Assembly: GCF_000143085.1 (NCBI RefSeq)
Contig: NC_014315.1
Location: 574,307 to 638,306, forward strand
Origin: Nitrosococcus watsonii C-113
GTDB lineage: Bacteria; Pseudomonadota; Gammaproteobacteria; Nitrosococcales; Nitrosococcaceae
Length of the DNA: 64,000 nt
Direction of reading: 5' to 3'
Shown: positions 39,160-46,126 of the stretch, in pieces
How the letters are laid out: each line of letters opens with the position of its first letter
Numbering within the stretch: position 1 is the first letter of the stretch
Translations under genes and position numbers: made by a program
Notes under the pieces: generated by a model
What the model was told of the DNA's origin: nothing
Databases searched by the model: none
The model's input: the letters and a program-made list of their open reading frames with translations, nothing else

Positions 39160-40351
39160 ACGGTTACAGCGCGCTTTTTTTTCTTGGGGATGGTTATTGC
39201 CTGCCGTTTTGCCTGTTGCTCAGGTATTAGGGAGAGCAGTATTTAGCATTTTGATCGTGCTTTATTTTTTATGGGGAACGCTTAGTTTATATGGCCAGCA
39301 AAAAAGTATAGAGCGCCCCGTATTAGGGTTATTTGTTGGCTTGCTGTTAGCCTTCCTCATGAGTATTCCGGGGGCTGAGGATGTGGGAAGAGCATGGCAC
39401 AAATGGCTTAAATTTCTGGTCTATTCCATGAGTTTCGTATTCACTTTAGTGGCTTTGCAGCAAGCGCAAGAGAACTTTGAGCGTCTTTGCCGAGCTTTTG
39501 CTCTGGCGGGGGTGGGGTTATTGGTAGTGCTTTACTTGCATTTAGCCTATGTGTTGTGGAGCAGCGTAGAATTCGATCCTGCCCAGCAACTTAAGGAAGA
39601 CGATCTCCCGTTTTTGCTGCCCTTTCTTCTCCATGGGCTGTTGCAGGCGGAGTCTAGAAAATACCGCGCTTTGCTAGGCGCTGCCTTGTTGTCAGGGGTA
39701 TTATTTTATACCGTGTTGTCCGAGGGCAGGGCAGCATTATTAGCGCTGGCGGTTGCGCTCGTGTGCTATGGAGCACTCGTGATGGGATGGCGCCTGAGGA
39801 ATTTGTTATTACCAGCAATGTTAGCAGCCGTTGCGCTCATAGGTATGATGACCGTGCTCCATGTGGAGTCTCCGGAAAAAGATAAAGAAACATGGACTGA
39901 AATTGTGGACCGAATCAGTAGTGGGCGGACCGTGCTTTGGCGTCAGGCTTTTGTTTACCCGCCTGAGTCAGTGATAACCGGGACAGGAATGGGCAATGCT
40001 CGTTATGCTGAAGAGGCATTGACTATGGGCGAGCAGGGACAAGTCCGCCATTTTCATAATTTGTTTATCGATGTTTGGTATGAAACGGGACTGCTTGGCT
40101 TGACCGCCATGACGGGATGGCTCTTATTTATGCTATTCAGAGGGTGGCGGGATTGGCGAAAATCAGCCGCTGAGCATCGACGACAGATCGGGTTGTTGCT
40201 CTCTGCTAGCGCGGCTATTCTTACCGCTGCCCAGCTAGGGCCATCCTATGCTTCCAGTTTGGTCGGCGTGTACCTGATGGTGTTTTTTGCCGCGTTAACG
40301 GACTGCCATGAAAAAATACAAAGGGCATTGTTTACGCTGGGGAAGCAATAA
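39143..40351 (+). CDS. O-antigen ligase (WaaL)-type membrane protein
   Basis: 402 residues with about ten hydrophobic helices. The ligase signature appears as RHFHNLFIDVWYETGLLGL in the large periplasmic loop, preceded by SSGRTVLWRQAFVYPPESVI with a conserved Arg. Family members join O-chain to lipid A-core on the periplasmic face, or polymerise other glycans. Last gene of the glycan cluster; GGAG lies just before the ATG. Confidence 0.85.
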   Translation: MVVLHRRLQRAFFSWGWLLPAVLPVAQVLGRAVFSILIVLYFLWGTLSLYGQQKSIERPVLGLFVGLLLAFLMSIPGAEDVGRAWHKWLKFLVYSMSFVFTLVALQQAQENFERLCRAFALAGVGLLVVLYLHLAYVLWSSVEFDPAQQLKEDDLPFLLPFLLHGLLQAESRKYRALLGAALLSGVLFYTVLSEGRAALLALAVALVCYGALVMGWRLRNLLLPAMLAAVALIGMMTVLHVESPEKDKETWTEIVDRISSGRTVLWRQAFVYPPESVITGTGMGNARYAEEALTMGEQGQVRHFHNLFIDVWYETGLLGLTAMTGWLLFMLFRGWRDWRKSAAEHRRQIGLLLSASAAILTAAQLGPSYASSLVGVYLMVFFAALTDCHEKIQRALFTLGKQ

Positions 40352-40740
40352 CCGCTAGCATTTTCCGATTATAAAAAAGCTTTTCACGAATTCCCAGCCC
40401 TTTCTCTATAACGACCTGCGCTTTGTATTAATGCGCAAGCCGTCGCCATCAAGTTTTGGTGACAAGAGCAACGATTTTTTATTTTTGCAAGCATGCCTCA
40501 ATAAATTGAGCTACCGTTTTAATCGCCGCTTTTAGGAATCGCAACCGCCCTCCCACCTACCCAGCCTCCGCGTTGAACGTGTGCCACCGCCATTGCCCTA
40601 GGTTGAGAAATTCGCGAGCCGTATCGTTCTCAATTTTCTCTTATAGACTTCCTGCTTTAGGTGATTAAAGTTTGCTGGCAAGGAGGCGAAATTAATGGAA
40701 ACTAGCGCACCATTTTTGATATTCCGGTAGATAATGCTGC
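40352..40740. other. Non-coding stretch with decayed coding remnant
   Basis: No intact gene. Between about 40479 and 40642 the minus strand can be read as a decayed protein tail (separate entry). The remainder is AT-rich spacer with no RNA gene that I recognise. It separates the glycan cluster from the repeat block and integron cassette. Confidence 0.6.
40479..40642 (-). pseudogene. Remnant of an unidentified (possibly transposon-derived) coding sequence
   Basis: The minus strand reads EKIENDTAREFLNLGQWRWH, then TFNAEAG, a TAG stop, then in the same frame GGRLRFLKAAIKTVAQFIEA CLQK before a TAA at 40479. The composition looks like real protein broken by one stop. The first part resembles tails I associate with transposon TnpB-type proteins, but this is memory, not a search. 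No start or upstream domain is left. Confidence 0.3.
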
Positions 40741-40870
40741 AGGCAAACTCGCCTGAATTTTAAGTTGATATCAAGCTATCAAAGCAAATTTGCCTAAAAA
40801 TAAAGTTATCATGGCAAAAATGCCTAATTTACTAGCTAATATCAACTTATCAGGGTGTATATGCCTGAGA
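40741..40870. repeat. AT-rich repeat block: four GCAAANNNGCCT-type dyads within a large inverted repeat
   Basis: Four copies of a short imperfect dyad of the form (G)GCAAANNNGCCT have their GCCT at 40751, 40792, 40822 and 40863, with spacings of 41, 30 and 41 bp; the fourth copy is diverged (GTGTATATGCCT). Around the centre, TAAGTTGATATCAAGCTA (40761-40778) is nearly the inverse of TAGCTAATATCAACTTA (40833-40849). Each unit is also followed by a form of TAAAGTTATCA. It is too irregular for CRISPR. It may be an operator array, an element end or eroded attC material. Confidence 0.55.
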
Positions 40871-40874
40871 ATAA

Positions 40875-40905
40875 GTTGTTCGCGCCGCTGCGCGGCGCGA
40901 ACAAC
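40875..40905. repeat. Perfect 31-nt palindrome
   Basis: GTTGTTCGCGCCGC, loop TGC, GCGGCGCGAACAAC: 14-bp perfect arms. There is no T-tract on either side, so it is not a standard terminator. It lies 80 bp before the cassette boundary. GC-rich cores like GCGCCGC/GCGGCGC are common in integron attC sites, which is why it is noted. Confidence 0.8.
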
Positions 40906-40991
40906 CGTTCGACTGGCAGAACCCCCTGCATAATCAGACGCCGTGCGCCTATGTATGCAGGAGAACCCGCCCGTCAACTCCCCGATTAGGT
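40899..40991 (+). repeat. Possible degenerate attC site at left edge of the cassette
   Basis: R''-like GAACAAC (40899-40905), L''-like GTTCGACTGGC (40907-40917), an inner perfect stem CCTGCATA/TATGCAGG (40925-40932 and 40954-40961), L'-like GCCCGTCAACTC (40969-40980) and R'-like ATTAGGT. Geometry and length fit an attC, but the R'' box deviates strongly and the crossover G is A. It could instead be a secondary insertion site with a chance hairpin. Confidence 0.3.
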
Positions 40992-41815
40992 GACAAGGGG
41001 AAACATGCGTAATTCCACGAAATTAGTCTTTACCTTCTTGCTGTTTGTTATTCCTGCGAGTGTATACTCGGCTCCAGAAAATTCACACATTCTAGGCAAT
41101 AACTGGTATTGCAATGATGGTTACAAAAAACAAACAGATGACTGTATAAAATTGGATATACCAAAGAATGCTCATGTATTAGGAAACAACTGGTACTGCA
41201 ATGATGGATATAAAAAGCAAAGCGGCAAATGCGTAGAAATGACTTCATCGGAAATAGAGGCTTTAAAAAGCGCAAGGGAAAAACAAAGAGCCTCGATGTC
41301 CGATGGCACAGTTGCTTATCAGACTAAAATTGATTCTGATTCAGGAGACATTATAAAGTTTGAGAACGGGGCTATTCTTGAAGTTTCCAGCTACTTTGGC
41401 TATCTAGGTTATCGAAAAAATGCTGTTTTATATGGGAATGGACATCGCTGCCGTATTTGGATTGCTAGCAAAAAGTCATATAAGTGCGATTTGCTTAAGG
41501 CTCCAGAAGGAAAAGGAGAGCCAGCGAAAGAAGTACATATCTCCGAAGTGAAAGGTAACGGAACAATCCTTATTATGTTGGATGGCAGTATGTATGAAGT
41601 GGACTCTATTGATGAAATCCACACATCTCTCTGGCTTGGGATCTCTGATGGGCTGCTAATAGATGGAACAACATTGATTAACTTTGATTCGGATGAGCCT
41701 GTCACTGTATATCAGATTAGATGAAACATTTGTCACCTAACAAACACATGCACTCGGACAGTAAAAAGCAGAGCGAGGAACGAGCATCGCTTTTTACTGC
41801 CGGTGATGTGAGGCG
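40986..41815 (+). mobile_element. Single integron gene cassette without integrase
   Basis: The right-hand attC (41735-41821) has R'' GTCACCTAAC at 41732-41741. In a circular cassette, the crossover G at 41815 would be followed by the first bases at the left boundary, TTAGGTGAC (40986-40994). The resulting GTTAGGTGAC is the exact 10-bp complement of R''. This match across 740 bp defines the cassette limits. It contains one gene in the usual direction. No integrase gene or attI is in the window, so it is a lone (SALIN/CALIN-like) cassette. Confidence 0.75.
41005..41724 (+). CDS. Cassette-borne exported protein with duplicated Cys motif
   Basis: 239 residues from the ATG at 41005, which has AAGGGG just upstream; a GTG at 40990 is the longer alternative. 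A signal peptide (residues 1-22, cleavage near VYSA-PEN) is followed by two copies of a 28-residue unit, HILGNNWYCNDGYKKQTDDC and HVLGNNWYCNDGYKKQSGKC, each with two cysteines. After a charged helix (residues about 70-90) comes a beta-rich domain (DSGDIIKFENGAILEVSSYF, LDGSMYEVDSIDEIHTSLWL). I know similar proteins only as unnamed integron-cassette products; function unknown. Codons are AT-rich compared with neighbours. Confidence 0.85.
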   Translation: MRNSTKLVFTFLLFVIPASVYSAPENSHILGNNWYCNDGYKKQTDDCIKLDIPKNAHVLGNNWYCNDGYKKQSGKCVEMTSSEIEALKSAREKQRASMSDGTVAYQTKIDSDSGDIIKFENGAILEVSSYFGYLGYRKNAVLYGNGHRCRIWIASKKSYKCDLLKAPEGKGEPAKEVHISEVKGNGTILIMLDGSMYEVDSIDEIHTSLWLGISDGLLIDGTTLINFDSDEPVTVYQIR

Positions 41816-41821
41816 TTATGT
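41735..41821 (+). repeat. Integron attC recombination site
   Basis: 87 nt. R'' ACCTAAC (41735-41741, perfect RYYYAAC) and R' GTTATGT (41815-41821, 6/7 to GTTRRRY) form the outer pair. L'' CACATGCACTCGG (41745-41757) and L' CCGGTGATGTG (41800-41810) pair with unpaired extra bases on one arm, as the integrase needs for strand choice. The inner stem CAGTAAAAAGC/GCTTTTTACTG (41759-41769, 41789-41799) is perfect. The crossover is expected after G41815. Confidence 0.8.
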
Positions 41822-41921
41822 TTCACGGAGAGTGAATAATCGGCATTGAGTCTCTAATTCCATTCGGTTTGCATAAAGCATCCGGTGAGCTTGTAGATGT
41901 AGCAAGCGTTCCCAGGGGAAG

Positions 41922-42543
41922 TGGATGTGGATGCACCTGCCCTTCATGCGAAACGCCTCTGGTGGCTTGCCTCTCGGCGCGTAACCCCTTTCGCGCTGGC
42001 AGTCATTGCGCAATCCGGTTTCATCTCCCCAGTACATCTCTGCCGCCTCCTCCTTCGCTTTCATCTGAATGGCAGGGTATTCTTCATCCAGCCATTTCTG
42101 CACGCGTGCCGGTTGTTGTTCGTAGGCCCGTTTCACCGGCTTCTGCGGCGTTCCCCCCCCCCCCCACCGCTTGAGGTAAGGCCCCACGGTTCGAATGGGT
42201 AACACCATTCCCACTTTCTCTTTGACCAACTCCCCACCGACTCTCTGGTCCAGAGCGCATAGGGCATCTTCAGCTCATCCGGCGTCTTGTCCAGGAGCAG
42301 CTTTTGGATCTCGCGCTCCTGATCTGGCTCCAGTCTGTGCCCACTGCCTTCACAGCGACCGCGCACCTTCAGCTTCAGCGACTCTGCTCCCCCGTGTTTC
42401 ATAGGCCTTCAGCCAACGACCAACCGTATCAGCATGTACGCCGACAATCTCTCCGATCTGCGACCGCCTCGAAGCTTAACCGCTTGACGCCGCTTTTCCT
42501 CTACCGCCGATAACGCCAGCCTACGTGCATCAATACCTTCCAT
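41922..42543 (-). pseudogene. IS630-family transposase, frameshifted and truncated
   Basis: From the ATG at 42543: MEGIDARRLALSAVEEKRRQ, a frameshift, then SQIGEIVGVHADTVGRWLKA, another shift, GAESLKLKVRGRCEGSGHRL and EREIQKLLLDKTPDELKMPY. A third shift lies inside a 13-nt C run (42153-42165 on plus, poly-G in the gene), then TPQKPVKRAYEQQPARVQKW and EEAAEMYWGDETGLRNDCQR with the first catalytic Asp. Homology ends near RMKG, so the second Asp and the Glu are missing. The 100 bp up to the attC (41822-41921) remain open in this frame but I do not recognise them. Confidence 0.75.
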
Positions 42544-42708
42544 GCACAAATTATAACAGTTCTATTTCGTGACCGGGTTAATAGCTAAATTGCTTTCATC
42601 AAGTATTACCTGAATTCTAGTGCTTTCTTTTCGTTGATTCGTTGCATCAGATGTGATTTGGTGGCCCTTCCGATTGTAAGGTTGAGTTGCGGTAGCGAGG
42701 ACTTAATA

Positions 42709-43137
42709 TTGGGTTTTCCAGCTAATTCAGATCTTTGGACCCTCTTTGGTAGTAGTTTTCTGGCGGCAACGTTGCTGCCAGGAGGCTCGGAAGTGGTGTT
42801 TGCTCTATTGGTGTCCCAGGAGATTTATTCTCCTTCGATGCTGATTGGGATTGCGACCCTTGGCAATACCTTGGGGGGCATGGTGACCCTGGGGATGGGA
42901 TGGCTAGTGGCGCGGCGTTATCCCCTGCGGGTGCTGGCGCGGCCTTCCCACCGGCGAGCTTATCGGTGGCTGCGTCGATATGGTGCTGTTGGTTTGCTTG
43001 GGGCTTGGATGCCGATTATTGGCGATCCCTTGTGCTTTGTTGCTGGCTGGTTGCGTTTAAATGTGTTGTTGGGGCTAGTTTTTATGGCCGTGGGTAAAGG
43101 TGCCCGTTACGCGGCATTATGGAATGTAATGGGTTGA
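42709..43137 (+). CDS. YqaA-family (SNARE-associated/DedA-like) membrane protein
   Basis: 142 residues if started at the TTG at 42709, which has GAGG upstream (LGFPANSDLWTLFGSSFLAA). The frame is open to 42634 but those extra residues are Cys-rich and unlike the family. FGSSFLAATLLPGGSEVVFA, ATLGNTLGGMVTLGMGW and WMPIIGDPLCFVAGWLR are the membrane-embedded re-entrant motifs of YqaA. Role in membrane homeostasis is inferred from the DedA superfamily only. The 165 bp before it (42544-42708) hold no other gene. Confidence 0.8.
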   Translation: MGFPANSDLWTLFGSSFLAATLLPGGSEVVFALLVSQEIYSPSMLIGIATLGNTLGGMVTLGMGWLVARRYPLRVLARPSHRRAYRWLRRYGAVGLLGAWMPIIGDPLCFVAGWLRLNVLLGLVFMAVGKGARYAALWNVMG

Positions 43138-43145
43138 AAATGAGC

Positions 43146-44489
43146 TCAAGGCTCGATGGTGGACCAGTGTCCTCGCCATACCGCCCATCCTTTGCAAATT
43201 GCTTTGGCATAGGTGGTGAGATTAATTGCCCACCAAATCCCAGGGGCGCCAAAACCCAAGGGGAAGGCCAATAACCAGGCGAGGGGAATGCGGATGAGGT
43301 TGAAGGGAGTACTGTACCAGAACACCGTTCGGGTATCGCCGGCGCCGGCCAGAATGCCAGTACTCAAGGCTTCCCAAGCGAGAAAAAGCTGAGAGGCGGC
43401 AAGAATTACCGCATATTCCGTTGCTGCCTGATGGACAGCCCGGTCATCGGTAAAAAGACCGGTGAGCGCTTCGCCGGCAAAGAAAAACGTCAGGGACGCC
43501 GCAAGGCCCAGTAGGGTAGCGAAGGGTAGGGCCATGTAAAAAGTTTGGCGGGCCAGATCGGGTCGCTGGGCTCCTAGATAGCGGCCAGCAAGAGAAGCGG
43601 CACCAAGAGAGAGACCGTGGAAGAGCGGCCAGGTGCACCCTTCAAGGGCGGAAAAGCCAATTCCTAGAGCTGCGTTGACATGAGTCCCTAGGGGCGAGAC
43701 GGAGGTTTTCAGCAGTCCCCAATAGACCAAGGCGAAAAAGGCCGTTCCTAAAGCCATGGGGGCGCCAATCCGCAGAATCCGGCGCAGTTGTCCGCGAGGT
43801 TTGAAGTCTTCAAGGGTTAATCCTGTTATCCTTTTGAGTAACAGGAGTCCCAGGCCAGCGCTGATACCGCGGGCAAGATTAGAGGCCAAAGCGGCTCCTA
43901 CAACGCCAAGTCCCGCGGTATGGATGAGGAACGGGGTCAAAATAATATTTAGACCCAGGGAAAGAGCATGGAGGATTAACGGCGGCCGGGCCGAGCCCAT
44001 GCTGATAAATGCCTGATCGATGAGGGGTGTCAGCACCAAGGGCAGTACGGTTAGGAAAAGGGTGCGCAAATAACGATTGCACTCAATGGCTGCCTGGCCT
44101 TCAAGGCCCAAGGTATGGGTCATCAGCGGTGCTCCCAGGCTTCCCAGAATCATTAACAGCACAGTCAGGAGGAGGGCGCCAAAGAGGGCTTCGCCAAGCA
44201 ATGCCCGGCGGGCTACCGGATCATGGGCGCCGGTTGCTCGGGCGATAAGGGGACTTGCCCCTGCTGCGAGCAGTTCAAAAGAGGCATAGGTAAAAATAAC
44301 CACGAAGGCGGACGAGCCGATGGCAGCTTGCGCTTCGACGGACACATCTTGAATAAAATATTGATCAACGATCCGAAAACCGTTAGTAAGCAAAGTGAAA
44401 ACAGCGCTGGGAATAGCAAGTGCCAGCAGCGGCTTCAGGCCAATAGGAGGAAGAGGCGCCTGCGGCGCCTGGCTCTCGTACTTTGCCAT
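43146..44489 (-). CDS. MATE-family multidrug/toxin efflux transporter
   Basis: 447 residues, about twelve hydrophobic helices in two halves. MATE signatures are visible: LKPLLALAIPSAVFTLLTNG with FRIVDQYFI after it, AAGASPLIARATGA in the first half and GLSLGAASLAGRYLGAQRPD in the second. Exports cationic compounds using Na+ or H+ gradients in known members; the substrate is unknown. Tail to tail with yqaA, 8 bp apart. Confidence 0.9.
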   Translation of the reverse strand: MAKYESQAPQAPLPPIGLKPLLALAIPSAVFTLLTNGFRIVDQYFIQDVSVEAQAAIGSSAFVVIFTYASFELLAAGASPLIARATGAHDPVARRALLGEALFGALLLTVLLMILGSLGAPLMTHTLGLEGQAAIECNRYLRTLFLTVLPLVLTPLIDQAFISMGSARPPLILHALSLGLNIILTPFLIHTAGLGVVGAALASNLARGISAGLGLLLLKRITGLTLEDFKPRGQLRRILRIGAPMALGTAFFALVYWGLLKTSVSPLGTHVNAALGIGFSALEGCTWPLFHGLSLGAASLAGRYLGAQRPDLARQTFYMALPFATLLGLAASLTFFFAGEALTGLFTDDRAVHQAATEYAVILAASQLFLAWEALSTGILAGAGDTRTVFWYSTPFNLIRIPLAWLLAFPLGFGAPGIWWAINLTTYAKAICKGWAVWRGHWSTIEP

Positions 44490-44583
44490 CGCCAGTGTTG
44501 CTGATCGTAGTTAGTTAGGGAGAGTGGATATTGGTAAAGGGAAATAACGTTAACCTGGCTTTTATAAGGTGCCTTGGAAAAGG

Positions 44584-44614
44584 ATGAGGGCCGTTAGGCC
44601 CTCATCGAACGCTA
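44584..44614 (-). terminator. Rho-independent terminator after the OmpA-family gene
   Basis: Stem GATGAGGGCC/GGCCCTCATC with a 4-nt loop, perfect 10 bp; on the minus strand it is followed by CTTTTCC. It lies 14 bp downstream of the OmpA-family stop codon. Confidence 0.7.
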
Positions 44615-44627
44615 CGGTGATTTAATC

Positions 44628-45440
44628 TCACTCATGGGTTTGAAGTTCAACCCGGCGATTTTTGGCCCGGCCTTCCTTGGTGGAATTGGAGGCAACCGGG
44701 CGTTCTTCCCCGCGGCCTACCGCTTCCATCCGCGACGGATCGATACCCTCGGAAGACAAGTAGTCCATGGCCGCTTCGGCGCGCAGCTTGGAAAGGCGCA
44801 TGTTGTAGTCTGCATTGCCGATGCTATCCGTATAGCCGGTGATGGTAACCTTTAGATTAGGATGAGCGCGCATTTTTTCCGCGACCTTATCCAGGATAGT
44901 ATGGGCGTTGGGAGACAGTTTGGCGGAATCAAACCCGAAATGAACACCGCTCTGGAGGACAACAGGCTTGGGACAACCAACTTCGTCCACGCTAACGCCA
45001 TGCGCCGTATCCGGGCACTCATCTAGATCATCGGGCACGCCGTCGCCATCGCTATCTACGGGACAGCCTTCGTTGTTGACCGCCACGCCTGGGGGTGTGT
45101 CAGGGCATTGGTCAAGGTAATCTGGTACGCCATCGTTGTCGCTGTCCAGAGGGCAGCCGACTTCGTCCACTTCAACGCCTGGGGGCGTATCGGGGCATTG
45201 ATCTTTATCGTCCGAAACCCCGTCTTTATCGCTATCGGGAACAAAGAGAGTCGAGCGGCAAATCACTCCCGTGACTGACCGACCGAGACGATCCGTTTCT
45301 CCCTCCCCCGTCATAACAGCGCATGGCGGCCAGCCCTTATAGGGGGCATACAGGGGATGATCGTCCGCCAGCGCGGATGTATAAGCAGTCAGCAATAGGG
45401 GCGTAAATATCGCCATTATTGCCATGATTTTTTTGTTCAT
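44628..45440 (-). CDS. OmpA-family protein with thrombospondin type-3 calcium repeats
   Basis: 270 residues from the ATG at 45440, behind a strong GGAGG; an upstream in-frame start would lack a signal peptide. Signal peptide residues 1-25 (IFTPLLLTAYTSALADD). Three successive Asp-rich repeats follow, of the form DSDKDGVSDDKDQCPDTPPG with EVGCP or EGCP ends, typical calcium-binding TSP3 repeats. The C-terminal OmpA/MotB domain (VHFGFDSAKLSPNAHTILDK, ITGYTDSIGNADYNMRLSKL, GRAKNRRVELQTHE) binds peptidoglycan. There is no N-terminal beta-barrel, so it is a periplasmic or surface tether rather than a porin. Confidence 0.92.
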   Translation of the reverse strand: MNKKIMAIMAIFTPLLLTAYTSALADDHPLYAPYKGWPPCAVMTGEGETDRLGRSVTGVICRSTLFVPDSDKDGVSDDKDQCPDTPPGVEVDEVGCPLDSDNDGVPDYLDQCPDTPPGVAVNNEGCPVDSDGDGVPDDLDECPDTAHGVSVDEVGCPKPVVLQSGVHFGFDSAKLSPNAHTILDKVAEKMRAHPNLKVTITGYTDSIGNADYNMRLSKLRAEAAMDYLSSEGIDPSRMEAVGRGEERPVASNSTKEGRAKNRRVELQTHE

Positions 45441-45602
45441 ATTTTCCTCCCTAACTTGGACTTTATCTCTAAAAGTCATAAGTTTTAACCCATTTTCTAA
45501 GTCATAGTCTAGTTTAAATAGTGGATAGATACTATTTATTTTAATAAAAACTAGTTTTTGCTTAATGAAGGATAAAAAATATATTGGAAAAGCCTATCAA
45601 TA

Positions 45603-45986
45603 TTAGTCCGCTATTAGGGCTTCTATTTGTTGCTCGAACCTGCCTAAATACTCTTTCATGGCGGTAGCTATAATGAGGTAAGCTTGGCGGCATTGGGGGG
45701 TTGATTTATCCTTTTCTTCTAAAAAGGCTAGGTAGGGATCGGAAATTTCCTTTGGCAGCATAATCATGATGTCCGATGTCATTTCAGCGGGATAACTATT
45801 CCGTGCCATTGATTTTGATAGTTGCTCCAGGGTTTCCCTGAAGCGTTGCTCGAGTTTATCCCGCTCGGTTTTTAAGTGCATTAACTTGGTTTCACGCCGC
45901 CATCGTAGATGATCAGCGATAATGGTGGTGAGCGGTGCAATGCTTGCAATCAGACCACCAATAAGAACTCCAATAAGAATATCCAC
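45603..45986 (-). CDS. Unrecognised membrane-anchored coiled-coil protein
   Basis: 127 residues; I do not recognise a family. Residues 2-25 are a hydrophobic segment (DILIGVLIGGLIASIAPLTT) that would anchor it with the rest in the cytoplasm, given the following basic HLRWRRETKLMHLKTER. Residues 30-60 are charged and heptad-like (possible coiled coil), and the rest is predicted helical. It stands alone between the TSP3 OmpA gene and the lytic transglycosylase, all on the minus strand, with 140-160 bp gaps. Confidence 0.65.
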   Translation of the reverse strand: MDILIGVLIGGLIASIAPLTTIIADHLRWRRETKLMHLKTERDKLEQRFRETLEQLSKSMARNSYPAEMTSDIMIMLPKEISDPYLAFLEEKDKSTPQCRQAYLIIATAMKEYLGRFEQQIEALIAD

Positions 45987-46126
45987 GATTTCTCCGTTTT
46001 TAAGTAACGCAGACGCGGGCGCTTTTTATATTCATATCCATTGGAGGGAGAACGCGCCTTTTATTCCTTTTTTATGGGCTTGCTGAATAGCGGTCTGCTT
46101 TTATTTTGAGGGAAGGCCTTATCTCC

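Noticed and set aside
40741..40870. Possible CRISPR array from repeated GCCT-containing units
   Set aside because: Only four short, diverged units with unequal spacing (41, 30, 41), no constant repeat of 23-37 nt, and no cas gene in the window.
40875..40905. Terminator for the glycan cluster
   Set aside because: No T-tract follows the palindrome on either strand and it is more than 500 bp after the last gene of the cluster.
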